Positions 10,095-18,589 of a stretch of 34,769 bases of DNA are shown one piece after another. The notes beneath the pieces are model-generated. The model worked only from the letters and a program-made list of their open reading frames with translations, searched no databases and had not been told where the DNA came from. How positions within the stretch are numbered: position 1 is the stretch's first letter; each line of letters starts with the position of its first letter. The translations under genes were made by a program, and so were the position numbers. This DNA comes from Asanoa siamensis (lineage in GTDB: Bacteria > Actinomycetota > Actinomycetes > Mycobacteriales > Micromonosporaceae), in contig NZ_BONE01000084.1 in assembly GCF_016862555.1 (NCBI RefSeq), positions 1-34,769 on the forward strand, in the 5' to 3' direction.

Positions 10095-12025
10095 GGGGCC
10101 GCCGCCGGTATCACTGTCCTGACCTCGGCGACGGTGACCGACCAGTCCAGTGCGGCCTGCGGTGCGACATCGAAGTCCCGGTGCACCGCGCGCAGGCCGA
10201 GCCGGCCGAGGATGCCGGTGATGCCACCGCCTCGGACCGCTCCACGCGGCACCTCGCCGAGCCGCGGCAACGCGAACGCGTCGGCGCTGAACTCCTTCTC
10301 CGCCACCAGGAGGACCAGCCAGTCGGTGCCGGCGGCGCCCGGTTGCCGGACCCGGTCCGGCGGCAGCGAGAGCACGATGGGCTCGGCGCCGCCGGCCTGG
10401 ACGGTGTGGCGCGCCGCGACGAACGCACCCTGGAAGAGGTCGGCATGCATGCGGTACCGGTCGGTCAGGTCGAGCAGCACGCAGAACAGCTTGCGGTCGG
10501 AGGTGTTGTGGAGGCGGACGAAGACCAGCGGTGGTTCCCATGCGGTGCCATTCCATGTGTACGCGAACTCGACCGGCCCGGCTGACGGAGACGGATCCGC
10601 TCCCGGTGCCGCCGACACGACCTCGATGCGTACCGCGTCCGCGAGGACCGGGGACGGATTGGCCAGGTTGCGCACCTGCAGCCAGCGCGCGATGTGCTCG
10701 AGGTCGCGCACCGTCCGCGTGATCGCCTGGTCGTCGACGCCGACCTTCGGGACCAAGGGTTCATGGTCGCTGCTCGTGATCTCCATCGTGCGGCCGTCCT
10801 CGGCCTGGGTGACCCGCAGCACGAGCCCGCCGGCCCGCTCGTCGCCGGGCGGGACGACGCGGAGGTGCGGCGACCGACGGCGAGCGGGACCGGCGGCATT
10901 CACCGCCGCGACGAGACGACGGGTGACGTCGTCGCGCGCGTGGATCACCACCGCGACCGGTGGCATAGGCATGTCGGTGAGCACCATCTCGTACTGCCGC
11001 TCGGTCTCCGGTGTCCAGCCGATCGGCTCGACGATGCCGCGCTCGGGGTGCACCTCGGCGACCCGAACCTCCCGTAGCGGATCAGTGCCGTGCACGGCGA
11101 GCCGCGACTCGGCGACGACGCCATGGATCGCTCCCAGGTCGACCTCCCACGCGCCGCGTAGGTGGCGCATGGTCACCTGGCCGGCCCGGGGGTGCATCGT
11201 CCCGCCGAGGAACTCCCGGTCGGCGTCGTCGCCGGCGGCCTCGATCGTCGGGACCTGGCGCCCGAAACGGCCCTCGACCCGGCAGCGGGCGTCGTGGAAC
11301 AACTGGCGGTAGGTCGCGTGGCGGCCGAGGCGCCCCAGAGCGTGGACGAGCGCCTCGCTGAACACTCCGTGCACGCCGTCGGTGAACAGGTCCTCGTTGG
11401 CCAGCTCCCACTCGTTGCAGGCCGACAGCGCCACATGCCGCGGTGCGTGGACACCGATCGCCGTGTTGCTTCCGCCGGCGACGTCACGGACCAGCTCGGG
11501 GAGCAGATCCGCTGGCGTCGGCTGCTCTTCGGCGGCGGGCGCGAGCCGGGGTGCGCGACCGGTGGGCGGGTCGCCGCGCAAACCGCTGCGCGAATGGCAC
11601 GAGTCCTGGATGGACACCAGGAGGGCGCCGTTCGCGACCACCTCCCGGACCAGCACCGCCAGTTCCTTGTCGTACAGGTCGGGTGCCCCGGCGCGGCTGT
11701 CGTGGCAGACGGTCGTCTGGCACATGCCGGAGTTCTCGGTGAATCGGAACTCGAACGGCAGCCGCCCGGTAGAGCCGTGCCCGCTGAACCAGAAGAGGGC
11801 GACGTCGTCCGGGCCGGCCGCACCGAGATGGCCGCGGAAGCCTTGGATGATCGCGGCCCGGGTGGCCTGCTCGTCACACAGTTTCATCACGAAGAGCTGG
11901 TCGGAGTCGATGCGGCCACGCAGCAGCCACTCGGCCAGCGTGACGTCGTTGACGCAGCCCTGCAGGTTCAGCGACGACGCACGGTACCGGTCGATGCCGA
12001 CCAGCAGGGCGTACACCTTGGGCAT
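10091..12025 (-). CDS. caspase-family (peptidase C14) protease with beta-rich C-terminal region
   Basis: Seen: 644 aa; ATG 12025 is preceded by GGAGGA at ideal spacing. Residues about 1-280 form a caspase/metacaspase fold: KVYALLVGIDRY at the first strand, the catalytic His in FWFSGHGS (H83) and the catalytic Cys in SIQDSCHS (C143), 60 residues apart, then HVALSACNEWELANE. Both catalytic residues are intact. The rest (about 290-644) has no helix repeats and looks beta-rich, with FVRLHNTSDRKLFCVLLDLT and DWLVLLVAEKEF, reminiscent of the DUF4384-like modules attached to bacterial caspases (tentative). Established: prokaryotic caspase-fold proteases are frequent effectors in conflict and cell-death systems. 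No membrane segment. The gene lies 19 bases after TPR A and overlaps TPR B, placing it inside the operon. Confidence 0.9.
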   Translation of the reverse strand: MPKVYALLVGIDRYRASSLNLQGCVNDVTLAEWLLRGRIDSDQLFVMKLCDEQATRAAIIQGFRGHLGAAGPDDVALFWFSGHGSTGRLPFEFRFTENSGMCQTTVCHDSRAGAPDLYDKELAVLVREVVANGALLVSIQDSCHSRSGLRGDPPTGRAPRLAPAAEEQPTPADLLPELVRDVAGGSNTAIGVHAPRHVALSACNEWELANEDLFTDGVHGVFSEALVHALGRLGRHATYRQLFHDARCRVEGRFGRQVPTIEAAGDDADREFLGGTMHPRAGQVTMRHLRGAWEVDLGAIHGVVAESRLAVHGTDPLREVRVAEVHPERGIVEPIGWTPETERQYEMVLTDMPMPPVAVVIHARDDVTRRLVAAVNAAGPARRRSPHLRVVPPGDERAGGLVLRVTQAEDGRTMEITSSDHEPLVPKVGVDDQAITRTVRDLEHIARWLQVRNLANPSPVLADAVRIEVVSAAPGADPSPSAGPVEFAYTWNGTAWEPPLVFVRLHNTSDRKLFCVLLDLTDRYRMHADLFQGAFVAARHTVQAGGAEPIVLSLPPDRVRQPGAAGTDWLVLLVAEKEFSADAFALPRLGEVPRGAVRGGGITGILGRLGLRAVHRDFDVAPQAALDWSVTVAEVRTVIPAAAP

Positions 12026-12044
12026 TCGTTCCTCCAGCGGCGGG

Positions 12045-14177
12045 TCACGTGGTGAGCGGACGGTCGAGGGCGGTGCCGATCGCGCGGAGCCGACCGGCGA
12101 GGGCCGCGTCGTGTTCGGCGAGCGCGTCGAAACGACGGTGCCCCAGTTGCTCGCGCCAGCCGACGCCGCGACCGGTTTCGAGAGCGCCGAGGGCGGCCGC
12201 CGGGTCGTGGCGCGCGAGCGCGGCCGCCGCGTCCAGCGCCAGGCTCGAGAACCGGGCCAGGGTGTACGGGCGATCCGCGGCGGTGGCGCCGAGCCAGGCG
12301 ATCCGCTCGGCCAGCTCGAGCGCGGTCCGCATGGCGGGTGCGCCGACGTCCGCCGCGCCACCGGCGGCCTGGACCTGCAGGTCGGCCAGCCGCCAGGCGG
12401 ACAGCAGCCGGTCCTGGCCGTTGGCGGCGGGGTCGTCGGCCACCTCCCGGGTCACGTCGATAGCCTCCGGCAGCGCCGCGTCGTCACCGGTGGCGATCAG
12501 CGCGTGGGCCAGATTGCCCAGCACGACGGCACGGTCCGGGTGCCCGGCGGGTAGGAGCCGCAGCGCGTCCCGGTGCGATGCCACTCCGGCGGTCGGGTCG
12601 CCGGCACTCGTCAGGGCGTTGCCGAGGTTGGAGAGGTACTTCGGCCGGGCGGGCGAATCGGGCCGTGTGTAGGCGACCGCCGCCTGTAGCACCGGCACCG
12701 CGTCGGCCGGGTCGCCGTTCCCGAGTTCGGCCAGGGACTGCAACGCGGCACCCAGGTTCGACAGATGCTGGGCCTGATCGGTCCGGGCCAGCTCGGCGGC
12801 CCGCCGCAGGACCCGCACGGCATCGTCGAGGTCACGCTGCGACCGTCGGCGCGTGCCCCGCAGCCGCAGCACGTTGCCGAGGTTGCTGAGCCGGCCCGGC
12901 AGCTCGGGGTCGCCGTCGACGGTTCCGTCGGCGCCGCCGCGGGCCGTTTCCACGGCCCTGTCGAGGTCGGCGCCGCGTCCGGTGCGCAGATAGCGGGTCA
13001 TCAGGATGCCGCTCAGGTTGCTCAGGGCGCCGGCATGGGCCGTCGTCCCGGGTGCGGCGGAATCCAGTGCCGTCGTCGCCGCCGCGGCGGCCTCGTCGAG
13101 CGTCACGATGCTGCTGGTGCGGGCAGCACGCAGGTGCAGCGCGGTCGCGAGGTTCGTGGCGTCCACGTCACGGGCGATCGCCACGGCCCGATCGAGGCGG
13201 GCGTCGTCGCCGGTCAGCTCCGCGAGACGGATCGTCACGGCGGAGAGGTTGACCAGGACCGCGCGTTCCGGCCGCAGCCGGGCCGCGGTGAGCAGCAGGG
13301 CCTCGGCCCGTTCGAGATCGGCCGGGTCGTCGTCGAGCTCCGCCCGGTACGACAGGGCGGAGGCGAGACCCGCCAAGCGGCGGGCCCGCATCGCGTGCTT
13401 TGGTGGTGTCGCGCGCACCGCGTGGCCGAGCGCCTGCAGGGCTTCAGCGGGTTCGTCGCCGGTCGCCTGGGCCTGGCTCAGCAGCACTCCACCCAGAACG
13501 GCCAGAATCGTGGGGGAGGGGTTCTGCTCGGCGGCTGCCCGTCCGAGTTCGGCGGCGCGGTCGATATCGGCCCGCTCGTAGGTGTGGCTGAACCGGGTGC
13601 GCAGCGCGTCGGCCAGGTTGGCCCGGTAGGTGGGCAGGCGGGGATCATCCGCCGACGCGGTGTCGAGGCCGGCGTCGATGGCGGCGATACCGCGGTCGAG
13701 ATCGTCCTCGCTGCTCCGGGCCCGGGCCCGGGCTCTGGCGACGAGAGCGGCGCCCAGGTTCGACAGGTACGCGGACCGCGGCGGCTCCTCGGCGCCCGTC
13801 AGTTCCACGGCCTCGGTGAAAGCCGCGACCACTTCGTCGAGATCGGCCTCGTCGCCCCCGACCAGCAGGGTGTTGCCGAGGTTGGCCAGGCACAGCGCCC
13901 GGTCCGGCGAGTCGACCGAGAGGGCGGCATGCAGCAGCGCGACGGCCGTGGTGCGGCCGTCCGGGCGGCGGCCCTGTTCCCATTGCCGTCGGACGACCGA
14001 GCCGAGCGTCGCCAGCGTACGCGGCCTGATCGGGTCGGCCGGCCCGAGAGCGTCGAGCAGGGCGCGCAGCGCCGCTTCGGCGGCGTCGAGGTCGGTGGCC
14101 GAGCCGGTGCGGTCCGCGGCGGCGGTCCGCCGGGCCACGGCGGCGATCAGCTCGGCGCGTGACGGCCGCTCCGTCAT
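12045..14177 (-). CDS. TPR protein A with orphan pre-CHAT segment
   Basis: Seen: 710 aa; ATG 14177 overlaps the CHAT gene's stop codon (ATGA), implying coupled synthesis of the two. Roughly a dozen TPR-like units run through the protein (LANLGNTLL, YLSNLGAALVARARAR, LSNLGNVLRLRG, LSNLGAALQSLAELG and so on), more diverged from one another than in TPR B. The C-terminus (GALETGRGVGWREQLGHRRF, then LAGRLRAIGTALDRP) is again the segment that normally leads into CHAT, and the protein stops five residues after its start of LDRP. The gene immediately upstream encodes a CHAT protease beginning at the point where the fused protein would continue. I infer that TPR A and CHAT are two halves of a split TPR-CHAT protein in reversed gene order, acting as a complex. 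Confidence 0.87.
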   Translation of the reverse strand: MTERPSRAELIAAVARRTAAADRTGSATDLDAAEAALRALLDALGPADPIRPRTLATLGSVVRRQWEQGRRPDGRTTAVALLHAALSVDSPDRALCLANLGNTLLVGGDEADLDEVVAAFTEAVELTGAEEPPRSAYLSNLGAALVARARARARSSEDDLDRGIAAIDAGLDTASADDPRLPTYRANLADALRTRFSHTYERADIDRAAELGRAAAEQNPSPTILAVLGGVLLSQAQATGDEPAEALQALGHAVRATPPKHAMRARRLAGLASALSYRAELDDDPADLERAEALLLTAARLRPERAVLVNLSAVTIRLAELTGDDARLDRAVAIARDVDATNLATALHLRAARTSSIVTLDEAAAAATTALDSAAPGTTAHAGALSNLSGILMTRYLRTGRGADLDRAVETARGGADGTVDGDPELPGRLSNLGNVLRLRGTRRRSQRDLDDAVRVLRRAAELARTDQAQHLSNLGAALQSLAELGNGDPADAVPVLQAAVAYTRPDSPARPKYLSNLGNALTSAGDPTAGVASHRDALRLLPAGHPDRAVVLGNLAHALIATGDDAALPEAIDVTREVADDPAANGQDRLLSAWRLADLQVQAAGGAADVGAPAMRTALELAERIAWLGATAADRPYTLARFSSLALDAAAALARHDPAAALGALETGRGVGWREQLGHRRFDALAEHDAALAGRLRAIGTALDRPLTT

Positions 14178-15397
14178 GGGCCCGTGTGGGTGAAGGGCGT
14201 CCAGACACTGGGCGCGTTGCGGTGGCGGTCGCGCAATGCTCGCGTCGCGTGGTGCAGCGCCGCCGCGGCCTCGTCCGCGTGCAGCACACCGTCGCGCACG
14301 ATCGCGCCGTACACGTTGTCGGCGACCTCCGCCGCCTCGTCATCCCAGACCGACCACAGTGTCGCGATGACGTGCCGATAGCCGGTGTAGTGCAACGCCG
14401 CCGCCAGGGTGATCGCCTCATCAGGGAGATTCGCCCCGCCGACGGCGGTCTTGCAGCCGGACAGGAAGGCGAACTCTCCCTGGTACTGCTGGGAGCTCAG
14501 ATCGGCCACGGTGAGCTGACCGTCGTGGACGAGCACGCCGCCGCGCGACGGGTCGGCGAGATCCTGCTCGCCGTGGCAGGCGAAGTGCGCCCACCTGTGG
14601 TTCACCAGACCCGCCAGTACGGCGTCGCGGGTGGCCCGTTCGCCGATCAGTTCCGTACAGGCGCCGTCGAACCTCTCGTGCAGCAGGTCCCGCTCGGTGT
14701 CGACGTTCGGCAGCGGTGCCTGGCCGGGCGTGTCGGGCATGCCGACGAAGAGCATCCGGCCCGGTGCCCCGCCTTGCTCCCGCGGTTCGGCGCGGGCCGC
14801 CACCAGCGCACGCAGGGTAGGCGTGTAGGAGGACACGGCCCGGTCGAGGACGGACCGGCCGGGGCTGCGGTGGTAACCGGCCGCGTGTATCGGCAGCAGC
14901 GTCAACGGCCCGGTCGGACACCACCAGATCCGCCGCCCGCCGCCTTTGTTGTGTTCGAGCCTGTCGAGGATCCGCTCGGCGAACGCGTCCCACATCCATT
15001 GCAGACAGCGGTCCAGGGCCGCCTCGACGGTATCGGACGACACGGTCGCGTCCATGTCCCGCCGGGTGCCTCGCAGTGTCGCCACCTGCCGGGTCGTGAC
15101 CGCGTCCAGGTAGGCCTGGACCTGGTCCACGACGGTGTCCTGCCGCAGCTCGGGAAGCTCGACGACGTCGACGCCGCCGGGTGTGACGATCAGAGCGTCG
15201 CACCGCCATCGGCTGACGTTGACGATGATGACGGGTCCGCCCTTGGCCGCGGGCAGGAGCGTCTCCAGCCGTGGCGGCTGCAGGAAGTCCTCGAACCCTT
15301 CGATCGCGCGGACCTGCTCCACGAGCTCGTCCCACTCGCGGGCCAGGGCCATGCGGCGATCGACGTCGTGGCCGAACTGATCGGATCCGCCGGGCAT
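14174..15397 (-). CDS. stand-alone CHAT-domain protease
   Basis: Seen: 407 aa from ATG 15397 (GAGG five bases upstream; GTG 15400 would add one residue). The N-terminus ALAREWDELVEQVRAIEGFE is the helical entry to CHAT in fused proteins. The domain continues VIIVNVSRWRCDALIV, ending with the catalytic pair: His in AHFACHGEQ (H275) and Cys in FLSGCKTAV (C315), 40 residues apart, both intact. HVIATLWSVWDDEAAEVA is the usual C-terminal core. There are no TPRs, which is unusual because CHAT is normally fused to them. Established: CHAT is a caspase-like cysteine protease clan member; TPR-CHAT (Csx29) is the protease of type III-E CRISPR Craspase. First gene of the minus operon, divergent from TPR C. 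Confidence 0.93.
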   Translation of the reverse strand: MPGGSDQFGHDVDRRMALAREWDELVEQVRAIEGFEDFLQPPRLETLLPAAKGGPVIIVNVSRWRCDALIVTPGGVDVVELPELRQDTVVDQVQAYLDAVTTRQVATLRGTRRDMDATVSSDTVEAALDRCLQWMWDAFAERILDRLEHNKGGGRRIWWCPTGPLTLLPIHAAGYHRSPGRSVLDRAVSSYTPTLRALVAARAEPREQGGAPGRMLFVGMPDTPGQAPLPNVDTERDLLHERFDGACTELIGERATRDAVLAGLVNHRWAHFACHGEQDLADPSRGGVLVHDGQLTVADLSSQQYQGEFAFLSGCKTAVGGANLPDEAITLAAALHYTGYRHVIATLWSVWDDEAAEVADNVYGAIVRDGVLHADEAAAALHHATRALRDRHRNAPSVWTPFTHTGP

Positions 15398-15400
15398 CAC

Positions 15401-15604
15401 GACCTCATCACATCAGGCCCAGATCCAGGTCGGAACCCGCGCGATCGCCGCACGCCGAGCATCGTGGTCAGGGGATCGGACATGACGCCCTGGCCCCGAG
15501 CTCCTACCCATGCCGATAACTGACGGACAGCGCCGTCGAACGGCAAGCTGGCGGTCGACCGGTGCGGACCAGGGGCGACGTTATCCTGCGTTTGCCCATG
15601 CCGC
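15401..15604 (+). promoter_or_regulatory. divergent control region of the protease locus
   Basis: About 200 bases separate the CHAT and TPR C start codons, which are read in opposite directions, so both operon promoters must lie here or inside the first codons. On the plus strand TATCCT at 15582-15587 fits a -10 element with a very short leader to the TPR C start; no convincing -35 was seen. On the minus strand I found no clear promoter. No extended dyad was recognised. Confidence 0.4.
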
Positions 15605-18565
15605 ATGGAGGAGATGGTGTTGCCGCTGGATCCGCTCGACGCCTCGGTCCGTGGGCTGCCGATGACCAAGGAGCCGGCGACCTTCGACGAGGGTCTACGA
15701 CTTTTGCGCGTTGCCGTCCGGCACACCCCCGCGGATGACGCGGCGTATCCCACCCGGCTGCTGAACCTCGGTGCGGCGGTCATGGACCGTTGGGAACGTG
15801 ATCATGCTCAGGCGGACATCGACGAGGCCGTCGCGTTGTTCCAGGAGGGCGCCGCGGCGGACGCCGACGTGACGGCGTCATGCCTTGTGAACCTGTGCCA
15901 CGCACTACGGATGCGGTATCGGCTGACCGGCTCGCCATCGGATCTGGACGCGGCGGTCGCCGCCGGTGCCGGCTGTCTCGACCTCACCGCGCACGACTAC
16001 GACGGCCGGCCGGACCGGATCGAACAGGCCGCGCACGCCCTGCGGGAACGCTACGAGCGTGCCCACGACGTCGCCGACCTCACAGCCGCGGTGAATCTGT
16101 ACCGGGCGGCGGCCGAACAGAGCGCTCCACCCGACCTGACCGCGTTTAGCGGTCGGCCGCTCGTCCACCTGCGCAACTACGCCCTGTCGACCCGGGAGCT
16201 CTTCACCGTCACTGGCGACACCGGGTCGAGAGCGGCCGCGATGATGACAGCGTTCCGGATCGCCGGTGACCCGGCCGCGGCCGGAGCCGTGCAGTGGGCG
16301 GCACGTCTGACGGAAGACAGCACGGACCCGGAGGAGCTGGACGCGGCTGCGGCGGCGTTGCGGGTCGCTGCCGCGGTGTCCGCAGCAGCGGACGCGGACA
16401 GCCTCCGGCTGGATCTCGTCGCGGCACTGCGGAGGCGCGCGAGACTCACCGGTCGGACCGACGATGCGGAAGCGGCGATCCTCGCGGCGCACGACGCTGT
16501 CGACCTCGCCCAGACCGACGGGCGCGGACTCGCTCTCGGCGCGTTGGGCAATACGCAGCTCACCTGCTGGACCCGCATCGGCCAGCCCGCGTATTTGGAC
16601 GATGCCGTCGGGAACTTGCGCCGGGCCGACGCCGCGGCGGGTGGCACCGACCCCGTGCCGCTCACGAACCTGTCGGTTGCCCTGCTGGAGCGCCACGAGC
16701 TCTTCGAAGATCCCGCCGACCTCAGCGAGGCGGTCAGGGCGGCCCAGCGAGGGGTCGCCGCCGCCGATCCCTCCGACGACGACCTCATCGGATACTCCGC
16801 GAACCTCGCGCACACCCTGCAGGTGCGCTACGACTGGTTCGGTCGCCCCGACGACATCGACGAGGCGATCGTCGTTCTCCGCGACGCGGTGGACGGCGCC
16901 GATCGACAGACCCTGTCCGTGGCCAAAGCCGAGGCCAACCTGGGCATCCTGCACCGGGCGCGGTTCCGACGCAGCCGCCGGCCAGACGACCTGGCCGAGG
17001 CCGTGCGCTACGCGCGGTTGGCCCTGGCGTCGTTCCTTGAGCTACCAGGCACCGAGGACCACGCGGGCGCCGAGATGCTCAATCTGGCGATGGCGCTTCG
17101 TGAGCGCGCCCGGTTCGAGGGCCGGCCCGACGATCTCGACGAGGCGGCAGACCTCGCCGTGCGAGGGGTGCCTCTGCTCGCCAGCGCCGAGTACCCCCGC
17201 CGAGGGCTGGCCGCCTCGATCCTCGTCGACCGGTTTCGGCGCGACGGGCGGGACGAGGACGCAGGAACCGCGATCGGGTACCTGGACGGCCTGGCCGGCA
17301 ACCCGATCGTGTCGACAGCCGCCCGGGTCGACGCGGCGAGCCTGTCGGGCCGGCTGGCTGAGGACATCGGTGACAAGGCCGCAGCCACCACCGCGTTCGG
17401 TGTGGCGGTGGACGTGCTAGCCCGGCTCCCGTTCCGCGGCACGACCCGTCGCACGCGCGAACGCTCACTGGCAGTGGCCGCTGGGCTGGCCGGCGACGCC
17501 GCCGCGGCTGCGATCGACGTCGGCGACGCGGATGTCGCCGTGGACCGGTTGGAGCGTGGGCGCGGCGTGCTGTGGGCACAGCACCTGGAGCTGCGCGGGG
17601 ACCTGAGCCGGCTGGCCGCGCGGGAGCCGGTTCTCGCGGCGCGGATCGAGACGGTAGCCCGGCAGTTGTCCGACCGCGCCATGGACTACCTCGACCCCGT
17701 CGACACGTCCGCCCGGGGGCCGGTGCTCGAACTGATCAGCGAGGCCCTGAGGCGGGCCAGCGACGACATCGAGCGGGCCGTGGATCAGTCGCGGGCCGCG
17801 CTCGAGGCCGCACCGCCCGACCTGCGGGCGCACGCCTCCAGCATGCTGGGCTTCGTGCTGGGGGAGCGCTACCGCAAGCGACATGACCGGGCCGACATTG
17901 ACGGGGCGGTCGCGGCCGCCTTCGACGCCGTCCGGGACGCACCCGTCGGCGGAGCCGGCCGGTACTGGTCGCAATACGGCGAGACGCTGCTCGACCGCTT
18001 CTACGCCGCCCAGCGCGACGGCGATCCGGGCGCCGCAGACCTCGACTCGGCGATCCGGGCGCTGCGGCATGCCGTGACCGCCGGGCGCAGCCCGCGGGAC
18101 CGGGCGGACGATCTTGCCGTGCTCGCCACAGCCTGGGACCGCAAAGCTGACGGCCCGGCCGATCCGGCAGCGCTGTCGGCCGCCGTCGAGGCATGGCGCG
18201 CCGCCGTGCGGGCCGGCGCGCGCGATGACGCCGAACGGGCGGAGCGGACGGCATCGCTAGCCCTGGCGCTGCTGCGGCGCTGCGACCACACCGGCGACCC
18301 CGCCGACCTGGACGAGGCGGTCGGACTCTGGGACCACGCCCTAGCCGTTGGTGGTGACGACGACGATCGGGCCGAGTGGCATATGTGGCGGTCCATCGCG
18401 CTTCGCGCCCGCTGGCGGGCCGACGGCGAACCGGCCGACCTCGACGCGGCCGAAGCGGCCGGCCGCCTCGCGATCGAGCACGCCGCCGCCCTCGACGAGG
18501 AGACCCGGACGATGGTGCGAACAGCCCTGGACGAATCGGCCCGGTTCGGGCGCGCCGCACGCTGA
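15605..18565 (+). CDS. TPR protein C with internal pre-CHAT segment
   Basis: Seen: 986 aa of TPR-like units resembling those of A and B (LVNLCHALRMRYRLTGSPSD, LTNLSVALLERHELFEDPAD, SANLAHTLQVRYDWFGRPDD). Around residues 640-690 sits a pre-CHAT segment (ERGRGVLWAQHLELRGDLSR, then AARIETVARQLSDRAMD), but what follows is a second block of TPR-like units to the end, not a protease. No membrane segment or NTPase motif. The start is ambiguous: GGAGGAG lies at 15608-15614, inside the first codons of the ATG at 15605, so the true start may be GTG 15617, TTG 15620 or ATG 15662. Downstream TPR-CHAT follows after 24 bases. I infer a regulator or scaffold of the locus that kept the CHAT-docking segment; it could equally be a proteolysis substrate. 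Confidence 0.85.
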   Translation: MEEMVLPLDPLDASVRGLPMTKEPATFDEGLRLLRVAVRHTPADDAAYPTRLLNLGAAVMDRWERDHAQADIDEAVALFQEGAAADADVTASCLVNLCHALRMRYRLTGSPSDLDAAVAAGAGCLDLTAHDYDGRPDRIEQAAHALRERYERAHDVADLTAAVNLYRAAAEQSAPPDLTAFSGRPLVHLRNYALSTRELFTVTGDTGSRAAAMMTAFRIAGDPAAAGAVQWAARLTEDSTDPEELDAAAAALRVAAAVSAAADADSLRLDLVAALRRRARLTGRTDDAEAAILAAHDAVDLAQTDGRGLALGALGNTQLTCWTRIGQPAYLDDAVGNLRRADAAAGGTDPVPLTNLSVALLERHELFEDPADLSEAVRAAQRGVAAADPSDDDLIGYSANLAHTLQVRYDWFGRPDDIDEAIVVLRDAVDGADRQTLSVAKAEANLGILHRARFRRSRRPDDLAEAVRYARLALASFLELPGTEDHAGAEMLNLAMALRERARFEGRPDDLDEAADLAVRGVPLLASAEYPRRGLAASILVDRFRRDGRDEDAGTAIGYLDGLAGNPIVSTAARVDAASLSGRLAEDIGDKAAATTAFGVAVDVLARLPFRGTTRRTRERSLAVAAGLAGDAAAAAIDVGDADVAVDRLERGRGVLWAQHLELRGDLSRLAAREPVLAARIETVARQLSDRAMDYLDPVDTSARGPVLELISEALRRASDDIERAVDQSRAALEAAPPDLRAHASSMLGFVLGERYRKRHDRADIDGAVAAAFDAVRDAPVGGAGRYWSQYGETLLDRFYAAQRDGDPGAADLDSAIRALRHAVTAGRSPRDRADDLAVLATAWDRKADGPADPAALSAAVEAWRAAVRAGARDDAERAERTASLALALLRRCDHTGDPADLDEAVGLWDHALAVGGDDDDRAEWHMWRSIALRARWRADGEPADLDAAEAAGRLAIEHAAALDEETRTMVRTALDESARFGRAAR

Positions 18566-18589
18566 ATTTTCCTGAGTAGTGTCCGTCAG

